Source: Vineibacter terrae (GTDB lineage Bacteria; Pseudomonadota; Alphaproteobacteria; Reyranellales; Reyranellaceae). Taken from it: a stretch of 64,000 nucleotides of DNA. Under the pieces are notes generated by a model. It saw nothing but the letters and a program-made list of their open reading frames with translations, was not told the DNA's origin and ran no database searches. The DNA lies in assembly GCF_008039615.1 (NCBI RefSeq), contig NZ_VDUZ01000037.1, positions 35,479 through 99,478 of the forward strand, given 5' to 3'. Positions 19,392 to 29,232 of this stretch are shown here, piece by piece. The position numbers were made by a program, and so were the translations under genes. Every line of letters begins with the position of its first letter. Position 1 is the first letter of the stretch.

Positions 19392-20302
19392 GGCGCCGGC
19401 TCGGGCCGCCGCAGCCAGTCGGGGATCTGCGGCGTCAGCAGGGCATCGCCCGCCTTGAGCGCGCCGGCACCGGCCGCCGCCTTGTCGACCGCCTCCAGGC
19501 GCAGCAGCGCCAGCGCATGGCCGGCCGCGCCGGAGCGCATCTCGCCGGCCTCCTGGTCGCCCAGCATCACCGGCGTGCCGGCGGCCGGCAGCGGACCCTC
19601 GACCGTCACCGGCAGCAGCCGCTTGCGGATCAGGGCGCGGTACTTGGTGCGCGCCGTCAGCTCCTGGCCCATGTAGCAGCCCTTGGCCCAGTCGACGCCG
19701 TTGAGCTCGTCGAAGCCGTTCTCCAGGAGCAGCGCCTTGTCCACCGGCAGGTCGCGGCTGCCGTCGGGCACGCCCAGCGCCAGGCGCAGGGACTCGTAGT
19801 CGTCGAACGGCGCCGCCGCGAAGCCTTCCGCCGCCAGCAGCGCCGCGGCATGGCCATCCGGCGCGATCAGGCGCACGCCCAGCGCCGGCAGCCGCGGATC
19901 GACATAGGCGATGGCATCGTCGATGGCGCGGGCCGCGCCGGACGTCGCCGGCAGGCCCAGAGCCGCGGCCGCCCCCTCGCCATAGGCGACGACGATCTCG
20001 ATGCCCTCGCCCGGGTTCTGCAGCACCACCTTGGCGCGCAGCTTGTAGAGCGCGAGCTTCTTCATCAGCTCGGCGGCGCGGTCGCGCTCGACATCCAGCA
20101 GCAGCGCGTCGCCGGTGGCGGTGACGAACATATCCCACAGGAAGCGGCCCTGCGGCGTCAGCAGCGCGGCATAGATCGCCTGCGTCGGCGACACGCGGGT
20201 GACATCGTTGGAGATCAGGCCCTGCAGGAAGGGGACCCGGTCCTGTCCTTCGATGCGCAGCGCGCCCCGATGCACAACAGTGGAAAACCTCAACGCGCTC
20301 AT
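19388..20302 (-). CDS. ygfZ: YgfZ/GcvT-like folate-binding protein
   Basis: The 304-residue protein carries the YgfZ signature K-G-C-Y-x-G-Q-E in WAKGCYMGQELTAR, and an N-terminal FLQGLISNDV segment typical of the GcvT-like folate-binding fold. YgfZ supports repair or assembly of certain iron-sulfur enzymes using tetrahydrofolate. It is divergent from the dihydroorotase-like gene. The 154-bp space between them holds no clear motif. Confidence 0.9.
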   Translation of the reverse strand: MSALRFSTVVHRGALRIEGQDRVPFLQGLISNDVTRVSPTQAIYAALLTPQGRFLWDMFVTATGDALLLDVERDRAAELMKKLALYKLRAKVVLQNPGEGIEIVVAYGEGAAAALGLPATSGAARAIDDAIAYVDPRLPALGVRLIAPDGHAAALLAAEGFAAAPFDDYESLRLALGVPDGSRDLPVDKALLLENGFDELNGVDWAKGCYMGQELTARTKYRALIRKRLLPVTVEGPLPAAGTPVMLGDQEAGEMRSGAAGHALALLRLEAVDKAAAGAGALKAGDALLTPQIPDWLRRPEPAP

Positions 20303-20456
20303 GGTCGTTCTTGCCTTGATCCGGGCACACTATACCCCGAAGTGGTGAAGGGTGGCATCCCACACAAGGGGCAGCGGATGGCGGCAACGCCACGATGCGC
20401 CATAGGTGATAGCCCTGGCCGCAAGGGGTGGCTACAAGGCCCGCAAGGAGATGCCG

Positions 20457-21803
20457 ATGGCCGAGACTTTTGACCTCATCGTGCGCGGCGGGCAGGCCTG
20501 GACCACGGCCGGGCTGGTGCCGGCCGATATCGGCGTGCACGGCGGCCGCTTCGCGGCCCTGGGCGACCTGGGCACGGCGTCGGCCGGCACCGTCATCGAC
20601 GCCGCCGGCCTCACCGTCCTGCCCGGGGTGATCGACACCCAGGTGCATTTCCGCGAGCCCGGGCTGGAGCACAAGGAGGATCTCGAGAGCGGCACGCGCG
20701 GCGCCGTGCTGGGCGGCGTCACCGCCGTCTTCGAGATGCCCAACACCAAGCCCAGCACGCTCACCGCCGACGACCTGCAGGCCAAGCTCACGCTGGCGCG
20801 CGGCCGCGCCTGGTGCGACCACGCCTTCTACATGGGCGGCTCGGCCGAGAACGTCGAGCAGCTGCCGGTCCTGGAGCGCCTGCCGGGCTGCTGCGGCGTC
20901 AAGGTGTTCATGGGCGCCTCCACCGGCACCCTGCTGGTGCCCGACGACGCGACGCTGGACCGCATCCTGGCGCACGGCACGCGCCGCATGGCGGTGCATT
21001 GCGAGGACGAGGCGCGCATGAACGCGCGCAAGGCGCTGGCCCAGAAGCCGGGCGTCACGCCGCACCTGCATCCCGTCGTGCGCGACATGGAGTCGGCCCT
21101 GATGGCCACCCAGCGCCTGATCCGCCTGGCGCGCAAGCACGGCCGGCGCGTGCACGTGCTGCACGTCACGACCGAGGACGAGATGCTGTTCCTGCGCGAC
21201 CACAAGGACGTCGCCACGGTCGAGGCGACGCCGCAGCATCTGACGCTGGCGGCGCCCGATTGCTACGACCGGCTGGGCACCCTGGCGCAGATGAACCCAC
21301 CGATCCGCGAGGCCCGCCATCGCGAGGGCCTGTGGCGGGCGGTGCGCGACGGCACGGTCGACGTGATCGGCTCCGACCACGCGCCGCACACGCGCGAGGA
21401 GAAAGCCAAGCCCTATCCCGACTCGCCGTCGGGCATGCCCGGCGTGCAGACCCTGCTGCCGCTGCTGCTCGACCACCTGAACGCTGGCCGCCTGTCGCTG
21501 GCGCGGCTGGTCGACCTGACATCGGCCGGCGCCGCGCGCATCTTCGGGCTGGCCGCCAAGGGCCGCATCGCGCTGGGCTACGACGCCGACCTGACCTTGG
21601 TGGATCTCGGCGCCAGGCGCGAGATCACCGATGCGTGGATGGCCACCAAGTCGGGCTGGACGCCGTTCGCCGGCATGACCGTGACCGGCTGGCCGATGGC
21701 CACCATCATTCGCGGCAACGTGGTGATGCGCGATGGCGAGCTGCTCGGCCGGCCCATCGGCACACCCATCCGTTTCGTCGATACGCTCAGCAAGGAAGGA
21801 TGA
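20457..21803 (+). CDS. pyrC: Dihydroorotase-family amidohydrolase
   Basis: The 448-residue cyclic amidohydrolase has DTQVHFREPGLEHKEDLESG over residues 60-80, FEMPNTKPST, KVFMGASTGTLL, VHCEDEARM, HVLHVTTEDEM and GSDHAPHTREEK, in the order expected of class I dihydroorotases. The first His of the usual HxH metal pair is Gln62, as in a known alphaproteobacterial branch. That branch may be true dihydroorotase or a related cyclase such as an allantoinase-like enzyme. AAGGAG sits six bases before the ATG at 20457, which decides the start over the ATG at 20451. No other pyrimidine genes are nearby. Confidence 0.8.
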   Translation: MAETFDLIVRGGQAWTTAGLVPADIGVHGGRFAALGDLGTASAGTVIDAAGLTVLPGVIDTQVHFREPGLEHKEDLESGTRGAVLGGVTAVFEMPNTKPSTLTADDLQAKLTLARGRAWCDHAFYMGGSAENVEQLPVLERLPGCCGVKVFMGASTGTLLVPDDATLDRILAHGTRRMAVHCEDEARMNARKALAQKPGVTPHLHPVVRDMESALMATQRLIRLARKHGRRVHVLHVTTEDEMLFLRDHKDVATVEATPQHLTLAAPDCYDRLGTLAQMNPPIREARHREGLWRAVRDGTVDVIGSDHAPHTREEKAKPYPDSPSGMPGVQTLLPLLLDHLNAGRLSLARLVDLTSAGAARIFGLAAKGRIALGYDADLTLVDLGARREITDAWMATKSGWTPFAGMTVTGWPMATIIRGNVVMRDGELLGRPIGTPIRFVDTLSKEG

Positions 21804-21806
21804 TCC

Positions 21807-22802
21807 ATGGGCACGTTTCGCGCGCTGCTGTCCGAGCAGGGAGCCGACCGCAAGGTCACGAGCACGATCCAGACGCTCGACGACAGCCGCCTGCCGACGG
21901 GCGATGTCACGGTGGCGGTCGACTACTCGACCCTGAACTACAAGGACGGCCTGGTGCTGACCAGCGGCGGCGGCCTGGTGAAGACGTGGCCGCATGTCGG
22001 CGGCATCGATCTCGCGGGCACGGTCTTCTCGTCCGACAACCCCGCCTTCAGGGCCGGCGACCGCGTGGTGCTCAACGGCTACCGCGTCGGCGAGCTGCAC
22101 TGGGGCGGCTACGCCAGCCGCGCCCGCGTCAAGGGCGACTGGCTGGTCAAGCTGCCCCAGGCGATCTCCGCCAAGCGCGCCATGGCGATCGGCACCGCCG
22201 GCTACACCGCCATGCTGTGCGTGCTGGCGCTGGAGAAGCACGGCGTCACGCCGGCCCGCGGCGAGGTGCTGGTGACCGGCGCCGCCGGCGGCGTCGGCAG
22301 CGTCGCGGTCGCGATCCTGGCCAAGCTCGGCTACCAGGTGGTGGCGGCCACCGGCCGGCCGCAGGAAGCCGACTACCTCAAAGGCCTCGGCGCGGCCGCG
22401 ATCATGGAGCGCAAGGAGCTCACCGAGGCGCCCGACCGGCCGCTGCTCAGCGAGCGCTTCGCCGGCGTGGTCGACACGGTCTCCGGCGTGATGTTCGCGC
22501 GCGCCCTGGCGATGGTGAAGTACGGCGGCGCGGCTGCGGTCTGCGGACTGGCGGGCGGCGCGTCCTTCCCCGGCAGCATCGTGCCCTTCATCCTGCGCGG
22601 CATCACGGTGTGCGGCATCGATTCGGTGATGCTGCCCATGACGCCGCGGCTGGAGGCCTGGACGCGGCTGGCCACCGACCTGCCGCTGGAAAAGCTCGAC
22701 GCCATGGTCGTCGACGCCAGGCTGGACGACCTGCCGGGTCTGGCGCCGCAGATCCTGAAGGGCCAGGTCCGCGGCCGCGTCGTGGTCGACGTCAACGCCT
22801 GA
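21807..22802 (+). CDS. YhdH/AcuI-type NADPH quinone/acryloyl-CoA reductase
   Basis: The 331-residue MDR-superfamily protein has STLNYKDGLV and the AcuI-like GGIDLAGTVFSSDN, a VTGAAGGVGSVAVA nucleotide-binding turn, and GIDSVMLP near the C-terminus. It lacks the zinc ligands of alcohol dehydrogenases. AcuI reduces acryloyl-CoA to propionyl-CoA; other members reduce quinones or enones. It starts three bases after the pyrC stop, so cotranscription is likely, and a LysR gene follows after six bases. Confidence 0.87.
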   Translation: MGTFRALLSEQGADRKVTSTIQTLDDSRLPTGDVTVAVDYSTLNYKDGLVLTSGGGLVKTWPHVGGIDLAGTVFSSDNPAFRAGDRVVLNGYRVGELHWGGYASRARVKGDWLVKLPQAISAKRAMAIGTAGYTAMLCVLALEKHGVTPARGEVLVTGAAGGVGSVAVAILAKLGYQVVAATGRPQEADYLKGLGAAAIMERKELTEAPDRPLLSERFAGVVDTVSGVMFARALAMVKYGGAAAVCGLAGGASFPGSIVPFILRGITVCGIDSVMLPMTPRLEAWTRLATDLPLEKLDAMVVDARLDDLPGLAPQILKGQVRGRVVVDVNA

Positions 22803-22808
22803 CATCCC

Positions 22809-23693
22809 ATGGCCGCACGCCTGCCGCCGCTGGGCGCCATCGAGGCGTTCGCGGCGGCGGCGCGCACGCAGAGCTTCACCACGGCGGCGCGCGAGCTCAA
22901 CCTCACCACCTCGGCGATCAGCCGCCGCGTCGCGGCCCTGGAGGCCGCGCTGGGCGTGCGCCTGTTCCACCGCCTCAACCGCGCGCTGCGCCTGACCGCC
23001 GCGGGCGAGCGCTATCTCGCCGCGATCGCACCGGCGATCGACGCGCTGCGGGCCGCCGGCGCCAGCCTGCAGCCGGCGGCGCCGGGCGCCCGGCTGACGC
23101 TGTGCGTGCTGCCGTCCTTCGCCGCCCTGTGGCTGCTGCCGCGCCTGGCCGCCTTCGCCGCGGCTCATCCGACGATCGACCTGCGCATCGCCACGGCCCA
23201 GCGCGCGCCGGAAGCGGGACGCGGCGACATCGACATGGCCGTCGCCATCGGCACCGGCGACTGGCCGGGCTGGTCGGCCGAACGGCTGCTGCCGATGCGC
23301 TGCCGGCCGGTCTGCGCGCCGCGGCTGCGGCTCAAGGCGCCGCAGGACCTGCGCCAGCATGCCCTGCTCGGCGTCTCGCAGCCGCGCGGCTTCTGGCGCC
23401 GCTGGTGCGCCGAGGCCGGGCTGCCGCCCTTCCGGCCGGTGCGCACGCTGCGCTTCGACGGCCTGCACCTGCTGTACGAGGCCGCCGCCGGCGGCCTGGG
23501 CGTCGCGCTGGCCTTCGACGACCTCGTGCAGCCGTATCTCGACGACGGCCGCCTGGTCGAGCCGTTCGACACGTCGTTCGTGCCGCATGAAAGCTGGTGG
23601 CTGCTGCATCGCGCCCGCGACGCGCGCTCGCGCGGCGTCACCGCCGTGCGCCGCTGGCTCAAGGCGCAGGCGCACATGTCATCCCGAGCGTAG
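22809..23693 (+). CDS. LysR-family transcriptional regulator (GcvA-like)
   Basis: The 294-residue protein has a LysR helix-turn-helix in the first 60 residues (AIEAFAAAARTQSFTTAARE, then TSAISRRVAALEAALGVRLF) and a periplasmic-binding-type effector domain of the GcvA group. Unlike most LysR genes it lies on the same strand directly after its neighbours instead of divergent. The last residues MSSRA and the TAG stop are encoded by a palindromic repeat of family B, so the original C-terminus may have been replaced. Confidence 0.9.
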   Translation: MAARLPPLGAIEAFAAAARTQSFTTAARELNLTTSAISRRVAALEAALGVRLFHRLNRALRLTAAGERYLAAIAPAIDALRAAGASLQPAAPGARLTLCVLPSFAALWLLPRLAAFAAAHPTIDLRIATAQRAPEAGRGDIDMAVAIGTGDWPGWSAERLLPMRCRPVCAPRLRLKAPQDLRQHALLGVSQPRGFWRRWCAEAGLPPFRPVRTLRFDGLHLLYEAAAGGLGVALAFDDLVQPYLDDGRLVEPFDTSFVPHESWWLLHRARDARSRGVTAVRRWLKAQAHMSSRA

Positions 23694-23763
23694 CGAGGGA
23701 TCTCCTGCGGCAAGACGCACCGTGGGCCATTCACGGGAGACCTCTCGCTGTGCTCGGGATGAC
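23678..23763. repeat. Palindromic repeat family B, copy 2
   Basis: Arms TCATCCCGAGCGTAGCGAGG and CCTCTCGCTGTGCTCGGGATGA, diverged in the inner part. The left arm overlaps the last codons and the stop of the LysR gene. Confidence 0.88.
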
Positions 23764-23866
23764 AGCCGTTCACACGATGACAGCCGCGCTTCGGTTGCGT
23801 GCGGCGCAAGCGGCGTTGCCATCGCTGCGGTTGCCCGCGGCGGCCGGCGGGCGTGATGTCGTGGCC

Positions 23867-24277
23867 ATGAGCGACATACCTGCCGGCTTCCAGCCCTTCG
23901 CCTACTCCAGCGCCTTCCTCGACGCCGTCGGCCCGCTGTACGAGGGGTCGACGGAAGAGGGCGACCTGATCCTCGGCCTGCGCATCGAGGCGCGCCACTG
24001 CAACCGCCGCGGCTTCGCCCATGGCGGCCTGCTGGTCACGCTGGCCGACCTGGTGCTGGGCTACGCCCTGGGCAGAGCCGCCGAACAACGTGGGCTCTTG
24101 ACCGTAAACCTCACCGCCGACTTCGCCGGCGCCGCGCAGCTCGGCCAGTGGGTCGAGGCGCGCGCCGACATCCAGAAGGCCAAAGGATCGCTGGCCTTCG
24201 CCAACTGCCACGTCTCGGCCGACGGCCAGCGCATCGTGCGCGCCAGCGGCATCTTCAAGGCGCCGCCATCGCGATAG
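23867..24277 (+). CDS. PaaI-family hot-dog thioesterase
   Basis: The 136-residue product has the hot-dog pattern HCNRRGFAHGGLLVTLADLV, with the catalytic Asp/Gly helix typical of PaaI, and ends in FANCHVSADGQRIVRASGIF. These cytoplasmic enzymes hydrolyse acyl-CoA esters. The open frame extends much further upstream into repeat B2, so the start is uncertain. The ATG at 23867 gives the usual family length; it has no strong ribosome site. Confidence 0.8.
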   Translation: MSDIPAGFQPFAYSSAFLDAVGPLYEGSTEEGDLILGLRIEARHCNRRGFAHGGLLVTLADLVLGYALGRAAEQRGLLTVNLTADFAGAAQLGQWVEARADIQKAKGSLAFANCHVSADGQRIVRASGIFKAPPSR

Positions 24278-24288
24278 CCCGACACACG

Positions 24289-24389
24289 CCGGTCGGGCCG
24301 CGGCGCTCCAGCGCCGCCCATGCTCATGCTGCTCTTGGGTCATGACCAAGGTCATGAAGAGCGGCGCTGGAGCGCCGCGGCCCGACCAA
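24289..24389. repeat. Long inverted repeat D
   Basis: Arms of about 26 bases (GGTCGGGCCGCGGCGCTCC, AGCGCCGC and their complements) surround a loop that itself contains the small palindrome GGTCATGACC. It lies between the convergent thioesterase and Lrp genes and probably folds into a stable hairpin. No second copy is seen in the window. Confidence 0.8.
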
Positions 24390-24404
24390 GCGTTCGTCAT
24401 GGCC

Positions 24405-24893
24405 CTATCGCGCTGCGCGGCGCAGGTGCTCGATGGCGGTCGGCGGCACCGGACGGTTGGTCACTTCGCGGATCGCGAAGCTGGAGTGGATGCGCGCCAC
24501 ACGCGGCAGGGTCGAGAGCTGGCCCTTGTGGATGTGTTCGAAATCCTCGATGTCGCGCGCCAGCACGGTCAGCAGGTAGTCGTCGTCGCCCGACATCAAG
24601 AGGCAGTGCACCACCGAAGGGCAGCGCGCCACCGCCTTCTCGAAGGCGTTCAGCGCCTCCTCGCTCTGGCTGTCGAGCGTGATGCGCACGATCACCGTGG
24701 TCGAGAAGCCCAGCTGCTTGAGGCCCAGCGTGGCGTGATAGCCGGTGATCAGGCCGTTCTCCTCCAGGAGCTTCAGCCGCCGCGCGCAGGCCGTGCTCGA
24801 CAGCCCGACCTGCTCGGCAAGCTCGACATGCGTGGCGCGGGCATTGCGGGTCAACGCCGCCAGCAGGGCAATATCAATGCGATCGATGCTCAT
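24405..24893 (-). CDS. Lrp/AsnC-family regulator, probably of alanine dehydrogenase
   Basis: The 162-residue protein has an AsnC-type helix-turn-helix (THVELAEQVGLSSTACARRL) and a C-terminal RAM domain with ITGYHATLG, MSGDDDYLLTV and the ligand-binding turn. Lrp proteins form octamers that sense amino acids. It is divergent from ald with 131 bases between, the common arrangement for an alanine-responsive activator (AldR/AlaR type). That role is inferred from position. Confidence 0.9.
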   Translation of the reverse strand: MSIDRIDIALLAALTRNARATHVELAEQVGLSSTACARRLKLLEENGLITGYHATLGLKQLGFSTTVIVRITLDSQSEEALNAFEKAVARCPSVVHCLLMSGDDDYLLTVLARDIEDFEHIHKGQLSTLPRVARIHSSFAIREVTNRPVPPTAIEHLRRAAR

Positions 24894-25024
24894 GCGCTCG
24901 CTTCCATCATCAGACCTTCATTTTGCGCAGGATTCGTGCGTCGCGCCATGCGGATCGCACGGACTTTTCGGGGAACGCAACTCCGTATGCAGGTACATGT
25001 CGGATACTGCCCAGGGAGGGCCCC

Positions 25025-26137
25025 ATGCGTATCGGTGTGCCGAAGGAGATCAAGGTTCACGAGTACCGGGTGGGCCTGACGCCCGCTTCGGTGCGCGAGT
25101 ATGTGGCCATGGGCCACGAGGTGCTGGTCGAGGCCCAGGCCGGCGCCGGCATCGCCGCCGGCGACGACGACTACCGCGCGGCAGGCGCGCGCATCGTCGC
25201 GACCGCGCCCGAGGTGTTCGCCGCCGCCGAGATGATCGTCAAGGTGAAGGAGCCGCAGCCGTCGGAATGGACGCAGCTGCGCGCGGACCAGATCCTGTTC
25301 ACCTACCTGCACCTGGCATCGGACCTCGAGCAGACACGCGGCCTGATCGCCTCGGGCTGCACCGCCATCGCCTATGAGACCGTGACCGACGCCCAGGGCG
25401 GCCTGCCGCTGCTGGTGCCGATGAGCGAGGTGGCCGGGCGCCTGTCGATCGAGGCGGCGGCGCTGGCGCTGCGCCGCCATACCGGCGGCCGCGGCCTGCT
25501 GCTGGGCGGCGTGCCCGGCGTGCCGCCGGCGCGCGTCGTGATCATCGGCGGCGGCACGGTGGGCATCCATGCCGCGCGCATGGCCATCGGGCTGGGCGCC
25601 GAGACCACCATCCTGGACCGCTCGCTGCCGCGCCTGCGCGTGCTGGACGAGGTGCTCGGCGGCCGCGTGCGCACGCGCTACTCGCATGCCGAAGCGATCG
25701 AGCACGAGCTGCGCGCCGCCGACGTGGTGATCGGCGCCGTGCTGGTGCCAGGCGCCAAGGCCCCCAGGATCGTCACGCGCCCCATGCTGGCGATGATGAA
25801 GCCCGGCACGGTGATCGTCGACGTCGCCATCGACCAGGGCGGCTGCTTCGAGACCTCGCGGCCCACGACCCATGCCGATCCGACCTATGTCGTCGACGGC
25901 ATCATCCATTACTGCGTCGCCAACATGCCCGGCGCCGTGCCGCTGACGTCGAGCCACGCCCTGAACCACGCCACCTTGCCGTTCGGCCTGCGGCTGGCCG
26001 CCAAGGGTCTGGCGGCGCTGGACGAGGATCCGCATCTGCGCGCCGGCCTCAACGTGCAGCGCGGGCGGCTGATCCATCCCGCCGTGATCGAGAGCCTGGG
26101 CCCGCTGCTCGGCGGCTCGCGCCCGCTCGCGGCTTAG
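25025..26137 (+). CDS. ald: Alanine dehydrogenase
   Basis: The 370-residue protein shows MRIGVPKEIKVHEYRVGLTP at the N-terminus, catalytic Lys in VKVKEPQPSE, catalytic His in TYLHLASD, a Rossmann turn VIIGGGTVGIHAARMA, and VDVAIDQGGCFETSRPT carrying the active-site Asp. It interconverts L-alanine and pyruvate with NAD+ and ammonia. Length is that of the family. It is divergent from the Lrp gene; a omega-aminotransferase that makes or uses alanine follows behind repeat A3. Confidence 0.95.
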   Translation: MRIGVPKEIKVHEYRVGLTPASVREYVAMGHEVLVEAQAGAGIAAGDDDYRAAGARIVATAPEVFAAAEMIVKVKEPQPSEWTQLRADQILFTYLHLASDLEQTRGLIASGCTAIAYETVTDAQGGLPLLVPMSEVAGRLSIEAAALALRRHTGGRGLLLGGVPGVPPARVVIIGGGTVGIHAARMAIGLGAETTILDRSLPRLRVLDEVLGGRVRTRYSHAEAIEHELRAADVVIGAVLVPGAKAPRIVTRPMLAMMKPGTVIVDVAIDQGGCFETSRPTTHADPTYVVDGIIHYCVANMPGAVPLTSSHALNHATLPFGLRLAAKGLAALDEDPHLRAGLNVQRGRLIHPAVIESLGPLLGGSRPLAA

Positions 26138-26140
26138 AAC

Positions 26141-26270
26141 TTCCTCCCCAGCGAAAGCTGGGGAGGTGCCCCCGAAGGGGGCGGAGGGGAGACGACGAGG
26201 TCCTTGCAACTGAGACCACGTCGGGTCCCCCTCCGGCCTCCGGCCACCTCCCCCACTGCGTGGGGGAGGA
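26141..26270. repeat. Palindromic repeat family A, copy 3
   Basis: Same orientation as copy 1 at 4,396 and inverted relative to copy 2 in imuB. Ends are CCTCCCCAGCGAAAGCTGGGG and CCCCCACTGCGTGGGGG. It starts four bases after the ald stop. Confidence 0.88.
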
Positions 26271-26320
26271 TATATGCTAGGGTCCACCCGCCGTTTGCCT
26301 CCAACCGAAAGACTCCGTCG

Positions 26321-27649
<1,329 letters not shown>

Positions 27650-27664
27650 GGGCCAAGGAGCGCA

Positions 27665-27937
27665 ATGATCGAGCGTCGTCTTTTCATCGCCGCGGGTGTG
27701 GCGATCCTGGCCTTGGCCGGCTGCGACAGCACGCCGAGCAAGGCCGAGATCCTGAAGAAGGGCGAGGGTGCCAAGACCAAGGCCGACCTGGAGAAGGCGC
27801 TGGGCAAGCCCACCGGCGTCGACAAGGTCGGGCCGATCGAGAAATGGACCTACAAGGCGTCCGACGGATCGGTGACCTACATCATCGTCGCCGACCAGGT
27901 GACGCTGGACATGACCGGCGGCAGCGAGAAGAAGTAA
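27665..27937 (+). CDS. Small predicted lipoprotein
   Basis: The 90-residue product has a short basic start and hydrophobic run ending in a lipobox L-A-G-C at residues 18-21. The mature part is Lys-rich with LEKALGKPTGVDKVGPIEKW and a C-terminal beta-like stretch. It should be anchored in the outer or inner membrane. No family is recognised. It starts 15 bases after the aminotransferase stop and is likely cotranscribed. Confidence 0.7.
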   Translation: MIERRLFIAAGVAILALAGCDSTPSKAEILKKGEGAKTKADLEKALGKPTGVDKVGPIEKWTYKASDGSVTYIIVADQVTLDMTGGSEKK

Positions 27938-27940
27938 CAC

Positions 27941-28111
27941 CCACCTCTCCCGCAAGCGGGAGAGGTCGACGAACGCGAAGCGTTCGGACAGGTATGCCGG
28001 CCGTCGGCCGGCATACCGAGGTGAGGGCTTCACGCACGGCATCTTGTCTTTGCCCCCTCACCCTCCCACGCTGCGCGTGGGCCCCGCCCTCTCCCGCATG
28101 CGGGAGAGGGA
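27941..28111. repeat. Composite palindromic element E
   Basis: Several stacked inverted repeats: CTCTCCCGCAAGCGGGAGAG, GCCGGCCGTCGGCCGGC with flanks, CCCACGCTGCGCGTGGG and CTCTCCCGCATGCGGGAGAG. The first and last are near copies of each other, so the whole 170-bp element may fold as a branched structure. It separates the lipoprotein gene from the DenD-like gene. Confidence 0.8.
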
Positions 28112-28134
28112 AAGAAGAACGCGGGAGGAAAACC

Positions 28135-29139
28135 ATGAAGGTCGTGATCACCGGCGGCGCGGGCTTCCTCGGCAAGAAGCTGGCGCGCCGCATCCTGGAG
28201 GGCGCCGAGCTGCTGGGACCGTCGGGGCAGCCCGAGCAGGTCCGCGAGCTGACGCTGTTCGACGTCGTGCCGGCCAGCGGGCCGGGGCTGGACGATCCGC
28301 GCGTGCATGCGCTGGCCGGCGACATCGCCAACTTCGCCACCGTGCAATCCATCATGCAAGGCGCCTCCACCGTCTTCCATTTCGCCGCCGTGGTCAGCGC
28401 CGGCGCCGAAGCCGATTTCGACCTGGGCTACAAGGTCAACCTCGACGGCACGCGCTACGTGCTGGAGGCCTGCCGGGCCCTGGGCACGGCGCCGCGCATG
28501 ATCTTCACGTCCTCGCTGGCGGCCTATGGCGGCGACCTGCCGCCCGCCGTCACCGACGACACGCCGCTCACGCCGCAGACCTCGTACGGGGCGCAGAAAT
28601 CGATCGGCGAGTTCCTGGTGCGCGACTACACCCGCAAGGGCTACCTGCGCGGCACCGCCATCCGCCTGCCCACGATCTGCGTGCGCACCGGCGCGCCCAA
28701 CAAGGCAGCCTCGACCTGGGCCAGCTCGATCGTGCGCGAGCCGCTGACCGGCGTCGACGTCGTCTGCCCGGTGACGCCGCAGACCGTGATGGCCGTGCTC
28801 AGCCCGCGCCGCACCGTCGACGCCTTCGTGCGCGCCCACAACCTCGAGGTCGACGCCTTCGGCCCCGGCCGCACCCTGCTGCTCAACGGCATCAACGTCA
28901 CGGCGCGCGAGCTGGAAGCGGCGATGCAGCGCCACGCCGGCAACCGCCGCACCGGCACCGTGACCTGGCAGCACGATCCCATGATCCAGCGGATCTGCGA
29001 TGGCTGGCCGCAGGGCATCGACGGTGCCCGCGCCCGCCGGCTCGGCTTCGAGACCGATCGCGACCTCGACGAGATCGTGCGCCACTTCATCGCCGACGAC
29101 CTCGACGAGCAGATGCGCCTGGTGAGCCGCGCGGCGTAG
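28135..29139 (+). CDS. denD: NAD-dependent epimerase/dehydrogenase, DenD-like (D-erythronate dehydrogenase)
   Basis: The 334-residue short-chain enzyme opens with the Rossmann motif TGGAGFLGKKLARRIL. It has FHFAAVVSAGAEADFD, TSSLAAYGG (catalytic Ser) and SYGAQKSIGE (catalytic Tyr-x-x-x-Lys), and ends in DDLDEQMRLV. This matches the DenD group, which oxidises D-erythronate or tetronates in sugar-acid catabolism. The usual partners DenK, OtnC and OtnI are absent here, so the substrate stays provisional. GGGAGGAAAACC precedes the ATG. Confidence 0.82.
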   Translation: MKVVITGGAGFLGKKLARRILEGAELLGPSGQPEQVRELTLFDVVPASGPGLDDPRVHALAGDIANFATVQSIMQGASTVFHFAAVVSAGAEADFDLGYKVNLDGTRYVLEACRALGTAPRMIFTSSLAAYGGDLPPAVTDDTPLTPQTSYGAQKSIGEFLVRDYTRKGYLRGTAIRLPTICVRTGAPNKAASTWASSIVREPLTGVDVVCPVTPQTVMAVLSPRRTVDAFVRAHNLEVDAFGPGRTLLLNGINVTARELEAAMQRHAGNRRTGTVTWQHDPMIQRICDGWPQGIDGARARRLGFETDRDLDEIVRHFIADDLDEQMRLVSRAA

Positions 29140-29145
29140 CACTCC

Positions 29146-29232
29146 GTCATCCCGAGCGCAGCGAGGGATCTCCCGCGAATGGCGCATCGTGCGCCTTGCC
29201 GCAGGAGATCCCTCGCTGCGCTCGGGATGACG
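29146..29232. repeat. Palindromic repeat family B, copy 3
   Basis: Arms GTCATCCCGAGCGCAGCGAG and CTCGCTGCGCTCGGGATGAC with GGATCTCC and GGAGATCC inside. Read on the minus strand it encodes the C-terminus and stop codon of the Toprim-like gene. Confidence 0.92.

Noticed and set aside
18558..23675. Minus-strand open frame of about 1,700 codons
   Set aside because: Only its middle part in a different frame (ygfZ at 19,388-20,302) is a gene; the rest is shadow.
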